Source: Bolinopsis microptera
Lineage: Eukaryota > Ctenophora > Tentaculata > Lobata > Bolinopsidae
Assembly (NCBI RefSeq): GCF_026151205.1
Contig: NC_087078.1
Location: 5,907,675-5,971,674, forward strand
Length of the DNA stretch: 64,000 nucleotides
Direction: 5' to 3'
The notes below the pieces were generated by a model. It saw nothing but the letters and a program-made list of their open reading frames with translations. It did not search any database and had not been told where the DNA came from. Each line of letters begins with the position of its first letter. Position 1 is the stretch's first letter. Positions 10,197 to 23,000 of the stretch are shown here, in pieces. The position numbers were made by a program, and so were the translations under genes.

Positions 10197-11488
10197 CTGC
10201 AACGTTAAAATGACAAAAATGGACAAAACGTAAAATTATAGCTTAAAAAGTGAACAGCAATGTAATGGTTGTAATTCAAAATTTGAGTTAGACATGGTCA
10301 GACTGCAAAAATCGATTATGCAACTCAGTTTTGAGATCTATAATTGGGTACTTGGATCTGGAAAATAAAATCAAAGCGGTTCGTTATATTATTATTATCA
10401 TTAACAACTTACATACATTTTTAGAACATTAACAAATGAAGCACAGGTTTGCTGTACTGGGGGATTACGAACCCCCTCCAGCCAGTTTCAAGCCCTGATT
10501 AAAATTAAGTACTGATGACTGAGCTGCAAAGTAAAACTAAATCAATTAAGAAATATTATTCTCCCATGATTATGTAATAAATGTCCATTATGTAATAGTT
10601 GTTCTCTCATTCTCGTTTACGCTAATATAATGTAATTTACCCATGTGATAACTACCCATGCGATAACTACCCATGCTCAAAGGCATTCAAATTTCAAAAC
10701 CGTCAAATATCCAAATTTTGTCATCTTTTTTTTGCGTTTTTAAAATTTTAGCAGATAATTTGTAAATTAATTTTTCATACAATGAGCAAGAAAGGCAGCT
10801 ATTAAGCAGTAATTAAAGATTTCAAAATATCTATTGATCAATGTTTACTGTTCTTATAGCTCAACTGTTGGTATCTCAGGAATTTGTCAGCTCATTGTTT
10901 GGTGCGAAGACTTTTGGCGTGAAGACTGCTGTCCCTTGATTCCTCAAGTCTCTTCTGGTCTGCAGTTATTTAACAGGGGCAAGTATAAACAATGATGGAT
11001 GCCAAACAATAGCAGGTGCCGATAGTGGGTGTCATTAAATCTACAAGTATAAACAATACGACCGGACGCCAGTAATCTACCGCGAGTATTAATTGAGCTT
11101 CTCAAACAAAAGTAGGCAACAAAGCATGATCGTAATTTAAGAAGCTTTGCCAGCACTTTTGAGTTCAAGGAAGGTAGGTCTCAACACTGCCTGTCATGAA
11201 CGATGATGTATTCCTGTTTAGACTTTAAGCCTTCCTCATGAGCGACGTGAGGAGTTCGCGCCCCTGAGTGGCAGCCAAGTCACCATAATGGTTGTGTGCC
11301 TTCCTTCCACTTCCAGTTCCGAAATACTAACCTAATGAGAGCTATTCATAGTTTGGACATTATAAACATAATTAAGTTCGACATGTCTAGTTTTGCTTTG
11401 GTGGGATTCATAACCAACGTCTAGTCAAATTCTGCTTTCCGGGCAAAATTTGGCTCCAAAGAAAGTGTATTAAAACATTAAATTTAAT
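10197..11488. other. No gene recognised
   Basis: AT-rich non-coding sequence. I see no protein-like frame, no inverted repeat longer than about 20 bp and no RNA gene. It may be intron of the gene with the exon at 10016-10196. Confidence 0.5.
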
Positions 11489-11650
11489 CACATGCCTTCT
11501 CATGCGATATCAACATTTTCAAAACTCGGCAAGCCTCGTGTTTGAAAATTGAAAATGTCGATATAATAACCCTCGGCAAGTTATCGAAACTTTTGATAAC
11601 TTGGCAAGCCTCGTCGGCGAAAGTTTTGATATCGCATGAAAAGGCATGTG
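11489..11650. mobile_element. Short MITE, 162 bp
   Basis: Inverted ends of about 25 bp: CACATGCCTTCTCATGCGAT on the left and the complement of CGCATGAAAAGGCATGTG on the right. The interior has two further partly symmetric blocks (CTCGGCAAG... / ...CTTGGCAAGCCTCG). No coding capacity. A flanking AT repeat is possible but too short to prove a target duplication. Confidence 0.6.
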
Positions 11651-11660
11651 ATAAACGAAT

Positions 11661-12035
11661 ACCTTATCGGACCTTATTTGAAAATGTCAAAATATCTATG
11701 ATTATGAAAGTTTTGTAAAAACAACTGATACTAAATATGACAGGTTTGATGATCATATCACAGGTCATCTTCCTCAAATGGGTTATCGTGCATTAAATAT
11801 TCCGTGTTTAAAAAAGCATTATATCAGTAATACCTGATTTTTAAAAACAATTTTTTATTCGACCATCTCGGTCCTGCATTTCAGTGTAAACTGTTAAAAG
11901 ATGTGGAGGTAAATAATAACTCCGAAGAATTGAACGAGGAAGCCGAAGATCAAGAAAGTGATCATGCCATAATGTGATACTTAAAATATCTAAATTGTAT
12001 AATAACTCGTATTTCATTGATCCAATAATATAGTT
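11661..12035. mobile_element. Rearranged pogo-like relic
   Basis: Starts with the same TACCTTATCGGACCTTATTT terminus as the pogo-like copies. It then diverges and contains a stretch in inverse orientation matching their GAAATGCAGGACC segment, plus an acidic C-terminal-like frame (SEELNEEAEDQESDHAIM). It abuts copy 2 directly and appears to be a broken or rearranged third copy. Confidence 0.4.
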
Positions 12036-12927
12036 TACCTTATCGGACATTATTTGGACGGACATTACATGGACGCTGGAGGCCCTAGCGTTCATCTTAA
12101 TGTCCGTTCAAATAAAGTCCGTTCAATTAATGTCCGTCCAAGTTAAAGTCCGTTGAAATTTTTTCAAAATTTTTTCCATTTCGAACTTTTTGTCCAGAAT
12201 ATGACAACTATGAAAACTTTATTGTGCCGTAAGTTAACGACGGAAAGGTTCTCCTTGGTCTGCCGGAGGCACAGAAAACTCTACTAGTATATGATGTTTT
12301 CAAGGGTCACTTGGCGGAAAAAGTCAACGAAATTATGGCACTCAACAACATAGTTCATGAGCTAGTCCCCGCCAACATGACAAACTTGTTCCAGCCTCTA
12401 GATATTACGGTAAATCGTGTTGCCAAGGACATTGTCCGACGTTGTTATAGTTCATATTACTGAGGATAGGTAATGAAACAGTGCTAGGAAAGCTCCACGT
12501 GATGTTAAGGTTAACCTAAAGTTGTCAAGATAAAACCACATCACGCCGAATGGCTTGTAAAAGTTAACACTGAAATGCAGGACCGGGGTAGTTTGATAAA
12601 AAAGGTTTCCATAAAGCTAGAAATCACTGATGCTTGTTTAAGCATGGACTATTTCATGCACGAAAACCCATTTGATGAAGATGATATGTGATATTAGACA
12701 CTGATCATGTACACATATTTTAACATTTTTACTGCTTAATGACAGCTTTTCTTACTTACTGTATAAAAATGGATTTAAAAATCATTTGCTGAAATTAAAA
12801 AAACGTCAAAAAAATGAAAAAATTCGGATTTTTGATGATTTTGAATGCCTTCGAGCGTTCATATTAATGTCCGTTCATAATTATGTCCGTTCATGTAATG
12901 TCCGTCCAAATAAGGTCCAATAAGGTA
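12036..12927 (+). mobile_element. pogo-like DNA transposon, internally deleted, copy 2
   Basis: Same family as 9039-9945, with TACCTTATCGG-type inverted ends bounded by TA. It keeps a clearer piece of DDE_1 transposase on the plus strand near 12287-12432: LVYDVFKGHLAEKVNEIM, then HELVPANMTNLFQPLD and ITVNRVAKDIVRRCY. The D of YDVF and the QPLD motif are characteristic of pogo/Tigger catalytic cores. The N-terminal half is absent and later codons are frameshifted, so this copy is non-autonomous. Confidence 0.8.
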
Positions 12928-12981
12928 TTACCAGGAATACACACAGACAATATTATTAACATTAACAATGACTTTGTATTT

Positions 12982-13737
12982 TTATAAACCCCTCCGGGAT
13001 AGAATAAGATTCTGATAATCCCGGCTCCCGCTAAATAGATTCTGATAATCCCGGCTCCCGCTGTTAGTTTTTTCCCGCTGAATAAATAACCCGGCACAGC
13101 TTTTATAATCCCGCCCCGCTAATTTGGCTCAACAAGATTTGTTTTGTTTTGACATTCCATGAGAATTTCAACCGCGTACTGTCACGTGTTTTGATGACGT
13201 GTATCACGTGACTAACTACTACGACGCGCATTGGTAAAAAATGTCACGTGACCTATGGCTTAACGTAAGAACTATAAATACACTCGATCTACGTATCGGT
13301 CTAATTGCAGGCGCTGGCAAAACTCCAGCACACTGCTTACATTACTTAAACTCTTACATTAATTGGACCAGTTCCAAAACTTGTCTCGACGGTTACATTT
13401 GATTTTGTCCGGTTCGGTTAATTTTGTCGTGTTTGATATAAGCCATGTATTATAGTCGTCTACTTTGATAAACTTCATGACACGATATCATTATTAGCTT
13501 TTATCGCTTGCCAGGCTTAACTCGACGCCCCTTATCGATATTCATATTCATTCAACGTTCTGACTGAGGAATAATGTTTAGATATAACGCCAATTTCAAA
13601 AGTCATAGTACCTTAGTTGTATTTATTTGGTAGTCCCCAATTCCATTTCATATTTTCCATAATGATCTCATATAGCTATATTTAAGAGTAAAATGTCAAA
13701 TTTGTTGGTCCTAGCACTAACCCGGAGGGGTTTATAA
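12982..13737. mobile_element. MITE with TTATAAACCCCTCCGGG ends
   Basis: A 17-bp perfect terminal inverted repeat, TTATAAACCCCTCCGGG, occurs at 12982 and as its complement ending at 13737. The interior has a 25-bp direct duplication (GATTCTGATAATCCCGGCTC twice near 13010-13060), three CACGTG boxes and a TATAAATA. No coding capacity. It shares its right TTATAA with the next element. Confidence 0.7.
13183..13280 (+). promoter_or_regulatory. Three E-boxes and a TATA box inside the MITE
   Basis: CACGTG occurs at 13183-13188, 13205-13210 and 13245-13250, the last two within TCACGTGA-type contexts. TATAAATA at 13273-13280 follows 23 bases after the last one. Spacing and order fit a compact RNA polymerase II promoter read rightward. 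No ORF follows, so any transcript would be non-coding or belong to a distant exon. Function is inferred. Confidence 0.35.
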
Positions 13738-13916
13738 CACATAACACCGGCACGCTTAAGTTATATTAAAATAACCCCTCGTGCTAAAGCACGTCGGGGT
13801 TATTTTCATAATAATCCCTCGTGCTTCGCACTCGAAATTATTATAAACTTTTCCCGCGCGTCGCGGGAAAAATTGAAATATAATCCCTGCGCATGCCGGG
13901 GTTATGTGTGTTATAA
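13732..13916. mobile_element. Small MITE with three internal hairpins
   Basis: Ends are TTATAACACATAAC and its near-complement GGTTATGTGTGTTATAA, with TTATAA at both edges. Inside are consecutive hairpins: an AATAACCCC...GGGGTTATT stem with a CGTGC/GCACG core, a CGTGC-TTC-GCAC stem, and TTTTCCCGCG-CGT-CGCGGGAAAA, a perfect 10-bp stem. No coding capacity. Confidence 0.6.
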
Positions 13917-14111
13917 CTTTAGATTAAGAAACATTAAACGTAGACCAGTCTAAACAAATTAGGATAAATTTTGGTTTCTCCAATTCGATTTTTGAGAAAA
14001 CCTATCAAAAATACATACAACAATTTATTAAAGCAACATGTAATGCATGTTTTTGTGATTTTGTCATCCTTAGCACTATAACGGGTGTAATGTGTATTGA
14101 TGACTCGGATC

Positions 14112-14187
14112 AGTTTCTAACTCCGACTTTAGTTTCTAACTCCGACTTTAGTTTCTAACTCCGACTTTAGTTTCTAACTCCGACTTT
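14112..14187. repeat. 19-bp tandem repeat, four units
   Basis: Unit AGTTTCTAACTCCGACTTT is repeated four times with no interruption. No protein frame is apparent. Confidence 0.85.
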
Positions 14188-15024
14188 ACTCCTGATCCAG
14201 AATATCGGAGTTTGCTAGGGTCTCCAGATGGCTAATTAAATTGGTGTCTCCAGATGGCAAGGCATCAGGTTTCAACTCACTTTGTTCGGCGGAATTTCAT
14301 GGACCGTGTACCACCTTTCTTACAACTGTATTGATCACACACAAAAACAATTATTCCATGGCAACCGTCGCGTGTGATCTTATTGTCATTGATCACATGT
14401 ACAGAATTTGCTTCATGCTAGTCTTTGTTGGTGTTCCGAGCTTCCTTCCGTCTGGCTCAGTACTAAACTCATTCTCGAAAATTGTAATTTACTCTACTAT
14501 TTGAACATTTAGCAGGATCAACTAAGCGAGCATGGATTCTGATGTTTTGCTTTTTTTTGCGTACGTTTTGGAACTGTTGATGTTAGGCCCAAGGGATTTG
14601 ATAGACCCTATTATATCTTTCAATCACCTTCGTATACCATCAATTTGCCGTTTAAATTTGTTTCAGTAATCAATTTATTTATCCCAAAAGGGGTTACATT
14701 TTTTCTTCTTTTAGAAGTACAGTCCAAAGTAAAGTGCTACTGCAGATAGCTGTGCAGATGATACGGTTATTATCTACAATATTGCCTTGGTTAGGCTTCT
14801 TTCTTGTGCGGGAAGCAACTTGTGATGACTCAGACCAAGGTTTCTATTTTCTAGTATTATGTTATTTATCATTACATTTAATGTAACATTTATTTTTAAT
14901 CAATTATAGCATCTCTATCATTTGCAACGGGTAATCGCGGGAAGTGTGGGGTACGGTTAGCAGCATACATTTCTAACTTTGCAATTGTATAAAAAGTTTC
15001 GTCGATGTATAATTCGATTGTAAA
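14188..15024. other. No gene recognised
   Basis: AT-rich sequence. An 87-codon plus-strand frame at 14241-14504 has no domain, no splice context and unremarkable composition; I do not call it. Confidence 0.5.
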
Positions 15025-16793
15025 TTTGACCAAAACCCATAATCATGGGTAGAGTGTACCGCTGCCAGTGTCTCTCTTTATCAAACAAAAGGAAATGATA
15101 TTAATTTGAGGAACAGTCCGCTAATGCAAATTGATACCGAGAATGAAATCGGTCGCTCGCTTTTTCAAATCAATAAGCTTTATTACAATTCGTGAGCCGT
15201 GATCGAATGGAAAAAGCGAGCGACCGATTTCATTCTCGGTATCAATTTGCATTAGCGGACTGTTCCTCAAATTAATATCATTTCCTTTTGTTTGGAAAAG
15301 AGAGACACTGGCAGCGGTACACTCTACCCATGATTATGGGTTTTGGTCAAATATCATCTCTTTTTGATTATAATGTCAGAATAATTTACACAGCTAGTCG
15401 AAACTTCATTAACAAGGAGGTAATTTCGACGATTTCGAAATTCTGCCTTTGAAAACGTTTCCTTGTGTTTAGTTAGGTATATCTGTCGATAACCGACTGA
15501 ATATGGCACTTTTTACTCATTCAAGTTGGCATTAAATTCATATATAATGCCATTTAAATATCGTGGAAAGCAGAATATATTCGAAATCACGAATGAGCAA
15601 AATTCTCACCTTTCGCACGTGCAAACTTTGAGCGGACGTTGCGTGCGCATACAATATTGAATCACCGTACATTTTTGCATAGTGGTATTTAATATATAGT
15701 TTGATAAGCATGCAAAGTTTCAGAAGATTTCAAAAAGAACTTGGATCACAACGGGACTCCAAAGTTGATAAAAATCGTGAAAATCAAAATTTTTAGTGAT
15801 TTTAGCTATTTTAAATCAATTTGGGCGTGTCCCCACGTGTGCAACTTTTCGATTTTTAACTTTAAAACTAGCCTATAACACAATTTACACCTTTAAGAAG
15901 CACAATTGAGCTCCACAACCCAAGGGATAGCCAAACACCAGAGAATACTAATTCACAACTTTTGTGTTTTTATAAAATTATTCTTCAAAAAAGCACTAAC
16001 TTCAATAGCAAATATCTTTATGAAGGAGTAAGGTAGGAAACTTTTCCGGTAGATTTTTAGAATGCTTGAACAATTATCTAAGGTGAAAATATCCTCAGAT
16101 TTTGAATAAAATTACTCTTTAATGGTGTAAAATCGATTTGAAAAGTTGTTGTTTTGTCAAAAATCAAGTTTTAAAATCACTTAAATTGATGACGTCATCA
16201 AGTGATGATGATGATGATAAATTATTTTTCAATATAAAGTAAACTAAAGTATAAACGATTATCTTTAAAACCTGTGGTTCGAAATGACTGTATCTTTTAT
16301 ACTTTTGAATCTACGGACACTTAAATGTAGGCTACAATTGACTGCAAAAAGCGTCTATACATATATATCTTCACGACAATCTGTTGTAAAACAGGGGTTC
16401 CAGAAAACCCACTTCCCGATACTCCTGAAACATGAAATTTTTTTTACTGTCGACTTGGACAAGGTCTAGACGCCCTGCAAAGTTTCAGATCTCTAACTCA
16501 ATTTTAACATGGTTTTTAAGGCACCTGAATATGGCGATTTTGGGTTTTTTACCTAATTTCGTATAACATGCTGGCGCGTATTTTGCGCAAATTTCTTAAA
16601 AACCTTCATATAACTATTTCTTATTCCTGTCATCTTAAACATTGAATTAGAATGTTTTGAACTTAAATGTACCTGCTGAACTACTTTCGAAAAAGTCTTA
16701 ATGCCTGGAAAACAATAAAGGGGATATAATAGTATAGGGGGTAAATAGTATTGTGAATATAAGGGCGACGGTAATGCTTGCCAGCATTGTGAT
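15025..16793 (+). repeat. Hairpin repeat family copy 1 (modules A+B)
   Basis: Module A starts with a 327-bp palindromic head (15025-15351). Each arm is about 145 bp, beginning TTTGACCAAAACCCATAATC and ending in its complement, with a short AT-rich loop. A body of about 1 kb contains GATGACGTCATC at 16189-16198 and ends in a TA microsatellite near 16367. Module B follows (about 16370-16793), starting CTTCACGACAATCTG and ending CCAGCATTGTGAT. No protein is encoded. The same modules recur at 28665, 30019, 34412 (inverted), 37735, 43295 and 50531. No clear target duplication is visible. Confidence 0.8.
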
Positions 16794-16931
16794 GAATAGT
16801 ATTAAAGTTGAATATGTAGTTGCAATATTAAAAAACATTAAAAAGACAATACACCTTGCTGCTCGCAGTAAGTTTATAATTATATCATTCTCATTTAATG
16901 AATATCATCAAATAATGCAGCTATTCTTCAG

Positions 16932-17063
16932 AGGCTACATTACAACTGTTACTCAATTCGTCTCCAGTAACACGGCTTGTCTCCGGTTTCAAGCTAACAT
17001 TGGAGTGTGATATTGCCGGTGGAGCGAAATCGATTAATTGGTCAGTTACAATACTATATGAAT
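16932..17063 (+). CDS. Ig receptor exon: first half of Ig domain 1
   Basis: Acceptor TTCTTCAG at 16931 and donor AAT|GTACTC at 17064. Encodes TRLVSGFKLTLECDIAGGAK followed by SINWSVTILYE: the B-strand Cys and C-strand Trp of an Ig fold. The codon split continues into the next exon. Confidence 0.6.
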
Positions 17064-20000
17064 GTACTCTGTTACCGGCTTAATCAAATTCTCCCTAAGA
17101 CTAAGTTTCTTTGAGTAATAGCCACAATGAATTAGATGTCTATAATCATAAGATTTAAATCAAATCTCATTGAAATAATTGTAACGGTTTGTAAGGTTTC
17201 AAAACGACGAAAAGTTAACAGTCTACGAAGAGGTATCCAAAACGAAAGTGGAATCAAATGATGAACTCATCGAAAAGATGAAAATATCACTGATAACGAA
17301 CAACGATAACAATGACCCGGTGGATAATCAATTTAAGTGTCAAGGGATGACATCGGACGAGACAAATTTCAATTCCAACAGTATTCTTCTTCGAGTGTTT
17401 CCTGCTAAAACTACAAAGGCTCCTGCCGATAATGAACATACTTATGAGGATGAGTCTCACGAGCTTGTGTGTCAGTTCCCAGACAGTGATGTGGTGACTA
17501 AGTACACTGTATCGTGGGAATTTAATATACAAGTAAGAGTGGAAAAACTTCTTCACCCTTAACTTTCATTTACTTCCAAATCACAACCTAATTTGTATCG
17601 ATTTCGAATTTTGTAATTCAATTTCATACAGGTAGAGCTCAAACTGTAAGTAAAGATTACCTATATCATTATCCCTGAAACAAATAAATTCCGAAATAAA
17701 TCATGGTCAAAATCGTGTATACAATGGATATAAAATTTAAAAATCATTATCAAACTATCTTATTGAGCCCACAAATGTTTGTACAATATTTATGAATGAA
17801 ACGAAAAGACGATTTTCAATTAAAAAATTTGATCTATGCCCATTTATTTTTGTGTTCATAGCTGTCATTGTTTGGCCAAAGTAAGTATCATTCTTAAACT
17901 GTTGACCACCTTGAATTAGTACACATTGTTTACTGGTCCAACTTTCACAGAGTATGGTGGATCAAACCTGGTACACAATTGACACCAAACAAACTGATCT
18001 TGCTGATGGAGATGCAGTCATCGAAACTATTTTTAAGATAACCAAGGTAAGATACAAATTATTATTATCAGTTAATTATAACAAGTATTACAGTAATACC
18101 CCGATTTACCGCGGAGTTTGGGAGAAAGGAAATAGCCGTGGTAAATCGAGGTTTGCGGTAAATCGGGGCGTTGCGTGGTAAATCGGAGTTTTACTTTATT
18201 AGGTAGAAATATGCACAAAATGTTTCCCTCGATGATAGTAACGTGAGTACTCACTATGTAACCAGTCACGTCATCAATCAAACTGTAAACAAAGTCCTTA
18301 ACATCCAGGTAGATGCAGGAGCCGACGGAAAGTACTCTTGTTCCGTAACCTGGGAAAATGGAGTTGTCATTAGTTCTGGAGAAATAACACTGGCAGTGCG
18401 ATTAATATCAGATACTACAGAAGCATTCTCCATGTCCTCTGGATTCCCTGCAATGTTCATGTGCTCCGCAGTAGGTGACAAAGTTGCTGCCATAACATTT
18501 TCAATTACAGATGCAGTTACAGAAAATTCACGTGATGTAACAGTGGTGGTAACAGAATCCCATGATGATCAACAAAGAGTTACCACAGTTGGGAATTTTG
18601 ACCTCAGTCAGCTCACAGCTAGCTCTTTTATTAATTGTGCTGTTCAGTGGGATGGTGATGCAATCATTCTTAAATCCAACCCAAATCTTGTGACTGTCAT
18701 GTTAGTCGATATCACCGATAAAGGGGTCGGAAAAAAGAGATCTGATGGATGGGTTGCTGAAAAGGTGTATCTGGAGCTTAAGTGTATAGCTGATGTGCAG
18801 CTACCTTCAGGTTTATGGGTGGATCCTATCCCTGATTTTGAATGGATGCTACGTACAGAAAAATCATCTGAGTGGGTTAAAATTGTGGACAGCGATGATA
18901 TCGAGTGAGTCCAGTGATTTAAACGGTTTTGTTACTGCTAATATCTAGTGATGGAATTGAAAATGTCACGATGAAATTATATGATAAACCGATATTAATA
19001 CTACCAGAAATAAATCTTAATCTTAATTACCGAGTCTATAGCTAACAATTGTTACTATAAATAAGAAATAACAGTCACAGTTGACACCATATGATATAAT
19101 CCCAAATCTTATATGTACAGAGTACATACAATATACACATACATGTATGTATTATATTTGAACCTATTTTTTATTGCAATTTTTCCTTCATTAAAATGCA
19201 ATAGATAACCAAATGATACCCAGATTTACGATCAAGAGTTCGAAAACGTATGGCGACAGACTTATGAGTGCTCTAACTCTTGGCCCAATACAGATTGGAC
19301 ACAATAAATACGATGTAAAATGTAACGTCGACTATCACAGCAATGCTGGGCGAAAATTTCAGGGAGGAAAGGTATCATCAGAGGAATTTGAAGTTAAAGT
19401 GATGCACATCAAGTCTTTCTTGGTTGTCTCTGATGACACCATCGTTGTGGGCGAGGATTTTGATCTTGTATGCTTGGCTTATGGGCCTCCTGATTCCAAA
19501 AAGGAGATCGAATTGTTAAACAATTCAGAGGGCAAATTCTATCATTTCTACACTAAAGTGTATGACGGGGACGGGGAGAATTACCGCGAAGATTTCACAG
19601 TGAACGCAGAATATGTTGTATTAGATGGGGCCAATCTCACTTGCCAGGTAAGTTCTTGATGTAACTTTATTGTATTTTTTAGTACTCATTGGTCAATATT
19701 ATTCCACTAATAACTTTGCATTTTTGTAATTCTCAGATGCCCTAGTAACAAATCAAGATTGTTAGTCGAATTGATATAGCCGTGCTTTAAAATTGAATCA
19801 TGTACAAATACATTTGTTCTGATAGACACCTTTATTCGGTTAGGTCAGATTGGAACTTGAAGATTACTCATTTAACGTAAGTAAATCGTTACTAGTGAAA
19901 TCATACTACGATTGCACCAAAGCTCCGATATCGTCCTTCGACACATGTAAGAATGTACCTTATCGGTCGTAATTATCACGGACAAATTTTTCACGAACCA

Positions 20001-23000
20001 TATTTTTCACGGCCATAATTATTTACGATCATGACCGCCCATTTCCAAAAAATTGTGAAAATGTTTGGTGATTTATTAAGTGTTTTACTCTTTTTCTGAA
20101 CTCTAGAATGTGACTGAGGAGTGATTATATTTGTCCTCGTATACTAATAAGCTAATATAGTGATCGGCTACACACATATCATTATCTACGCATATGTAGG
20201 GACACACACACACTAAAATTAATGGAAATAATTTCCGGACTTTATTATTCACGGACCTTAATGCCACAGACATTATTTTCACTGACATAATTATTCATGT
20301 TAAAGTCTTCAACGTGAAAGCAATGTCCGTGATAATCATGACCGATAAGGTAATCATTAACTTAACACTATAGTGTTATTGAATGATTAAGAGTGAAATT
20401 GAATTTTAATCGGAAATATTATTATAATAATATTTCCGATTAAAATTCAATTTCACTCTTAATCATTCAATAACAGCATGAGAATATGATACTGACAGAG
20501 TTAAAAATAATTACATCTTATATTATCGCGATCGAGGCTACTTTTTTCATAACTGATGGCATCTAAACTATTTCCCTCAGTACCGGGAATGTCAATTGAG
20601 TACACAGATAACGAAGGGGACCGAACAGCTAAAGTTATTTGTCCTGATGATAATGTCCACGGGAAATACATAATAGATGGTAAGAAAGACTTATAGAAAC
20701 TGTGGTCATAACCCAGTGGCTAATCATTTGTAATGTTAACCTTGCCTAATAACTTCATATATGAGAGGCCAAAATTTTGTTGTCTGCGACACAAATTTTG
20801 AATGTTGGAGGGCAGGGTGCAGTTGTGATTGGTCATTGTTCTTCATTATCTCTAAATACCTTACTTTTCAGGCACCGATTACGTCAAGGAGGAATCATTT
20901 TGCTCAAAGCGCACTGGCGCCTACGAACCACCTCAACTTGCATCGTGCAAATTTGTGTATCCCTTCGTTTATGGAACGTATGAGCAAGTTTGGGATCTTC
21001 AAAAAGCTGATTTCACGGTTAGTTTCCACTCCACACAAGCTTTTTTTATCTCACACTTATTTTACTTCGGAGTATTCCAACAGCCACAATTCATATTCTA
21101 ATTACTCTCTCTCTCTCTCTGTTCTGGTCAACGGTTTCTGGCCTCTTACGTTAAGATGGAGGCCTTCTCACCGTGCCCACAGAATGCAACTCCTGCTAGC
21201 TGCACGCCAGGACTCCCAAAGTATATACGAAATCATAAAATAATAAATATCAATGCAACAGACCCCTGGAGTCTTGAAGCTGTCACTACCTGTCTCAGAG
21301 CAAACCCACTTCCGTTGTAGTACTTCTGCGGGTAGACAAGGGACTTCCGAGCAAGGTCAAAGCCTGGGAGATATGTCTCTATGCGGAGATGGGCCTAGGT
21401 TGAGTTCCTAGTATGGGATTTAGCGAAAGTTCCTGGTGAAGAATCCAAGGAGGTTACCCAAAAGGGTTTTCCCTATCCAGTCTTGTCGACTGTTCCACAA
21501 ATTTGAAGATATGATGTAGTTTACTGTTGTTAAGGTAGAGTTTACCAATTATCCTCATTCTGAACGTCATGATCTGGATGCACTTGTAGAGGAGGTGCTG
21601 GGATGTTGCTGCTTCTCCTGAAAAGTGTTCGCAATCTTGCGTCTTGAAGTTGACGTTGTTTGCCACGTTCTGAAAATAAACTAGTGGGCTGTGACCTATT
21701 CTGAAAGCGACCATGTTAGCCATCTGATGTGAGTTCCAGAAAATTAAAAGTTCCTGTACTTAATTTGTAGAGGAACATCACAAGTGGAATGTTCCTTTGT
21801 CACTGAGTGTGGCCTATTTGGGAGGAAGGGTTCTGGTCCTATGGGGATGTTGTTGGATTGATCGTCCCTTGCGAATTCTTCCGCTAGTTCTTTACCGTAT
21901 ACTCCTTAATGTCCTGGAACGAAGTCCTACTCGATGTGAATACCTAGTGAGTTGGTCTGAGATGTTCAGAACGAACCTGGAGTTAAAACTGGTGCTGTTA
22001 AGCGCTTTAAATGCAGCCTGGGAATCTGAGAGGAATTTATGATTGATGGAGATCCTAAGTTATCTTAAGTCCAGATACTTGCCATGTATAACGCAAATAG
22101 CGGGTATGATTTCCTCAATTAACCTGAAGGAGGAATGTCAGTCCTGAAATGTTACCATGTAACGTCGAGCTAAAAAATGAATCAAAAGATTGAGTAATGC
22201 ATTCGATAAACATTGTATGTTCTATTTGCATCCCCTAAGCATTGCATTGATGTTTATTCCTGATCCGGTTAGCTTTGCGTCTCAGAACTAAAGAGGTCCA
22301 CTATGCTTTAGTGAGCTATGCTCGCCACCAGGGTACTGTAGATCTAAGGGTTCCCCGTGTAATGGGGCAGGCTGTGAAAAAGCAGCTCTGCAGGATGTCC
22401 GAGATGAACTGTTTTCGAGTGTTGAGATCTTCCGCTGTAGAAACTGAATAGAACCAGTAAGGGTGTCAGTCAAACTCTGCTGCTACTAGATGATTGTAGA
22501 GCGTCCAGTCACACTTCAATGAAGAGTGTGGCAAAGCTAACCCGGTCCCCTGAAAAGTGGTTACTGGAGGAAGAAGTGCCAGGAATTCTCGCTATCAGTG
22601 TGTCCTCGTAGTCAGAGTTTAAATCCCTAATTCTGTCTTATCACGAGCCTGTGTCTAGCGTGTGTCAGCCCTTACGCATTAGCTGTCTTAACTGAAAAGA
22701 CCTGAAAAGTGGTTACTGGAGGGAGAAGTGCCAGGACTACTCATTATCAGTGTGTCCTTGTAGTCAGGATGAGCGAATTGGAATCCCTAGCTCTGTGGTG
22801 GGTGACTTCGATGGGACCTGAAAGCTGAAAGATAATTTCCTGGTGATTTAGTAGCTCTTAGAGCTAGGTATCTGTGTCTAATGTATCGTCATTTGTGTGT
22901 GTACTATCTTGTAACCTGATATCTGAAAGAGAAATTTCCTGGTGCTTGGTAGCTGTTAGTGTTGTCTTCCTGGTTCCTATGGGAACTTTGAGTTGGCAAG

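Noticed and set aside
14241-14504. 87-codon plus-strand ORF
   Set aside because: No recognisable domain, no splice or promoter context; length is expected by chance.
17862-17881. A 19-bp micro-exon candidate (CATAG/GTAAG) in the Ig receptor
   Set aside because: It would break phase between the exons ending at 17532 and starting at 17951, which join cleanly without it.
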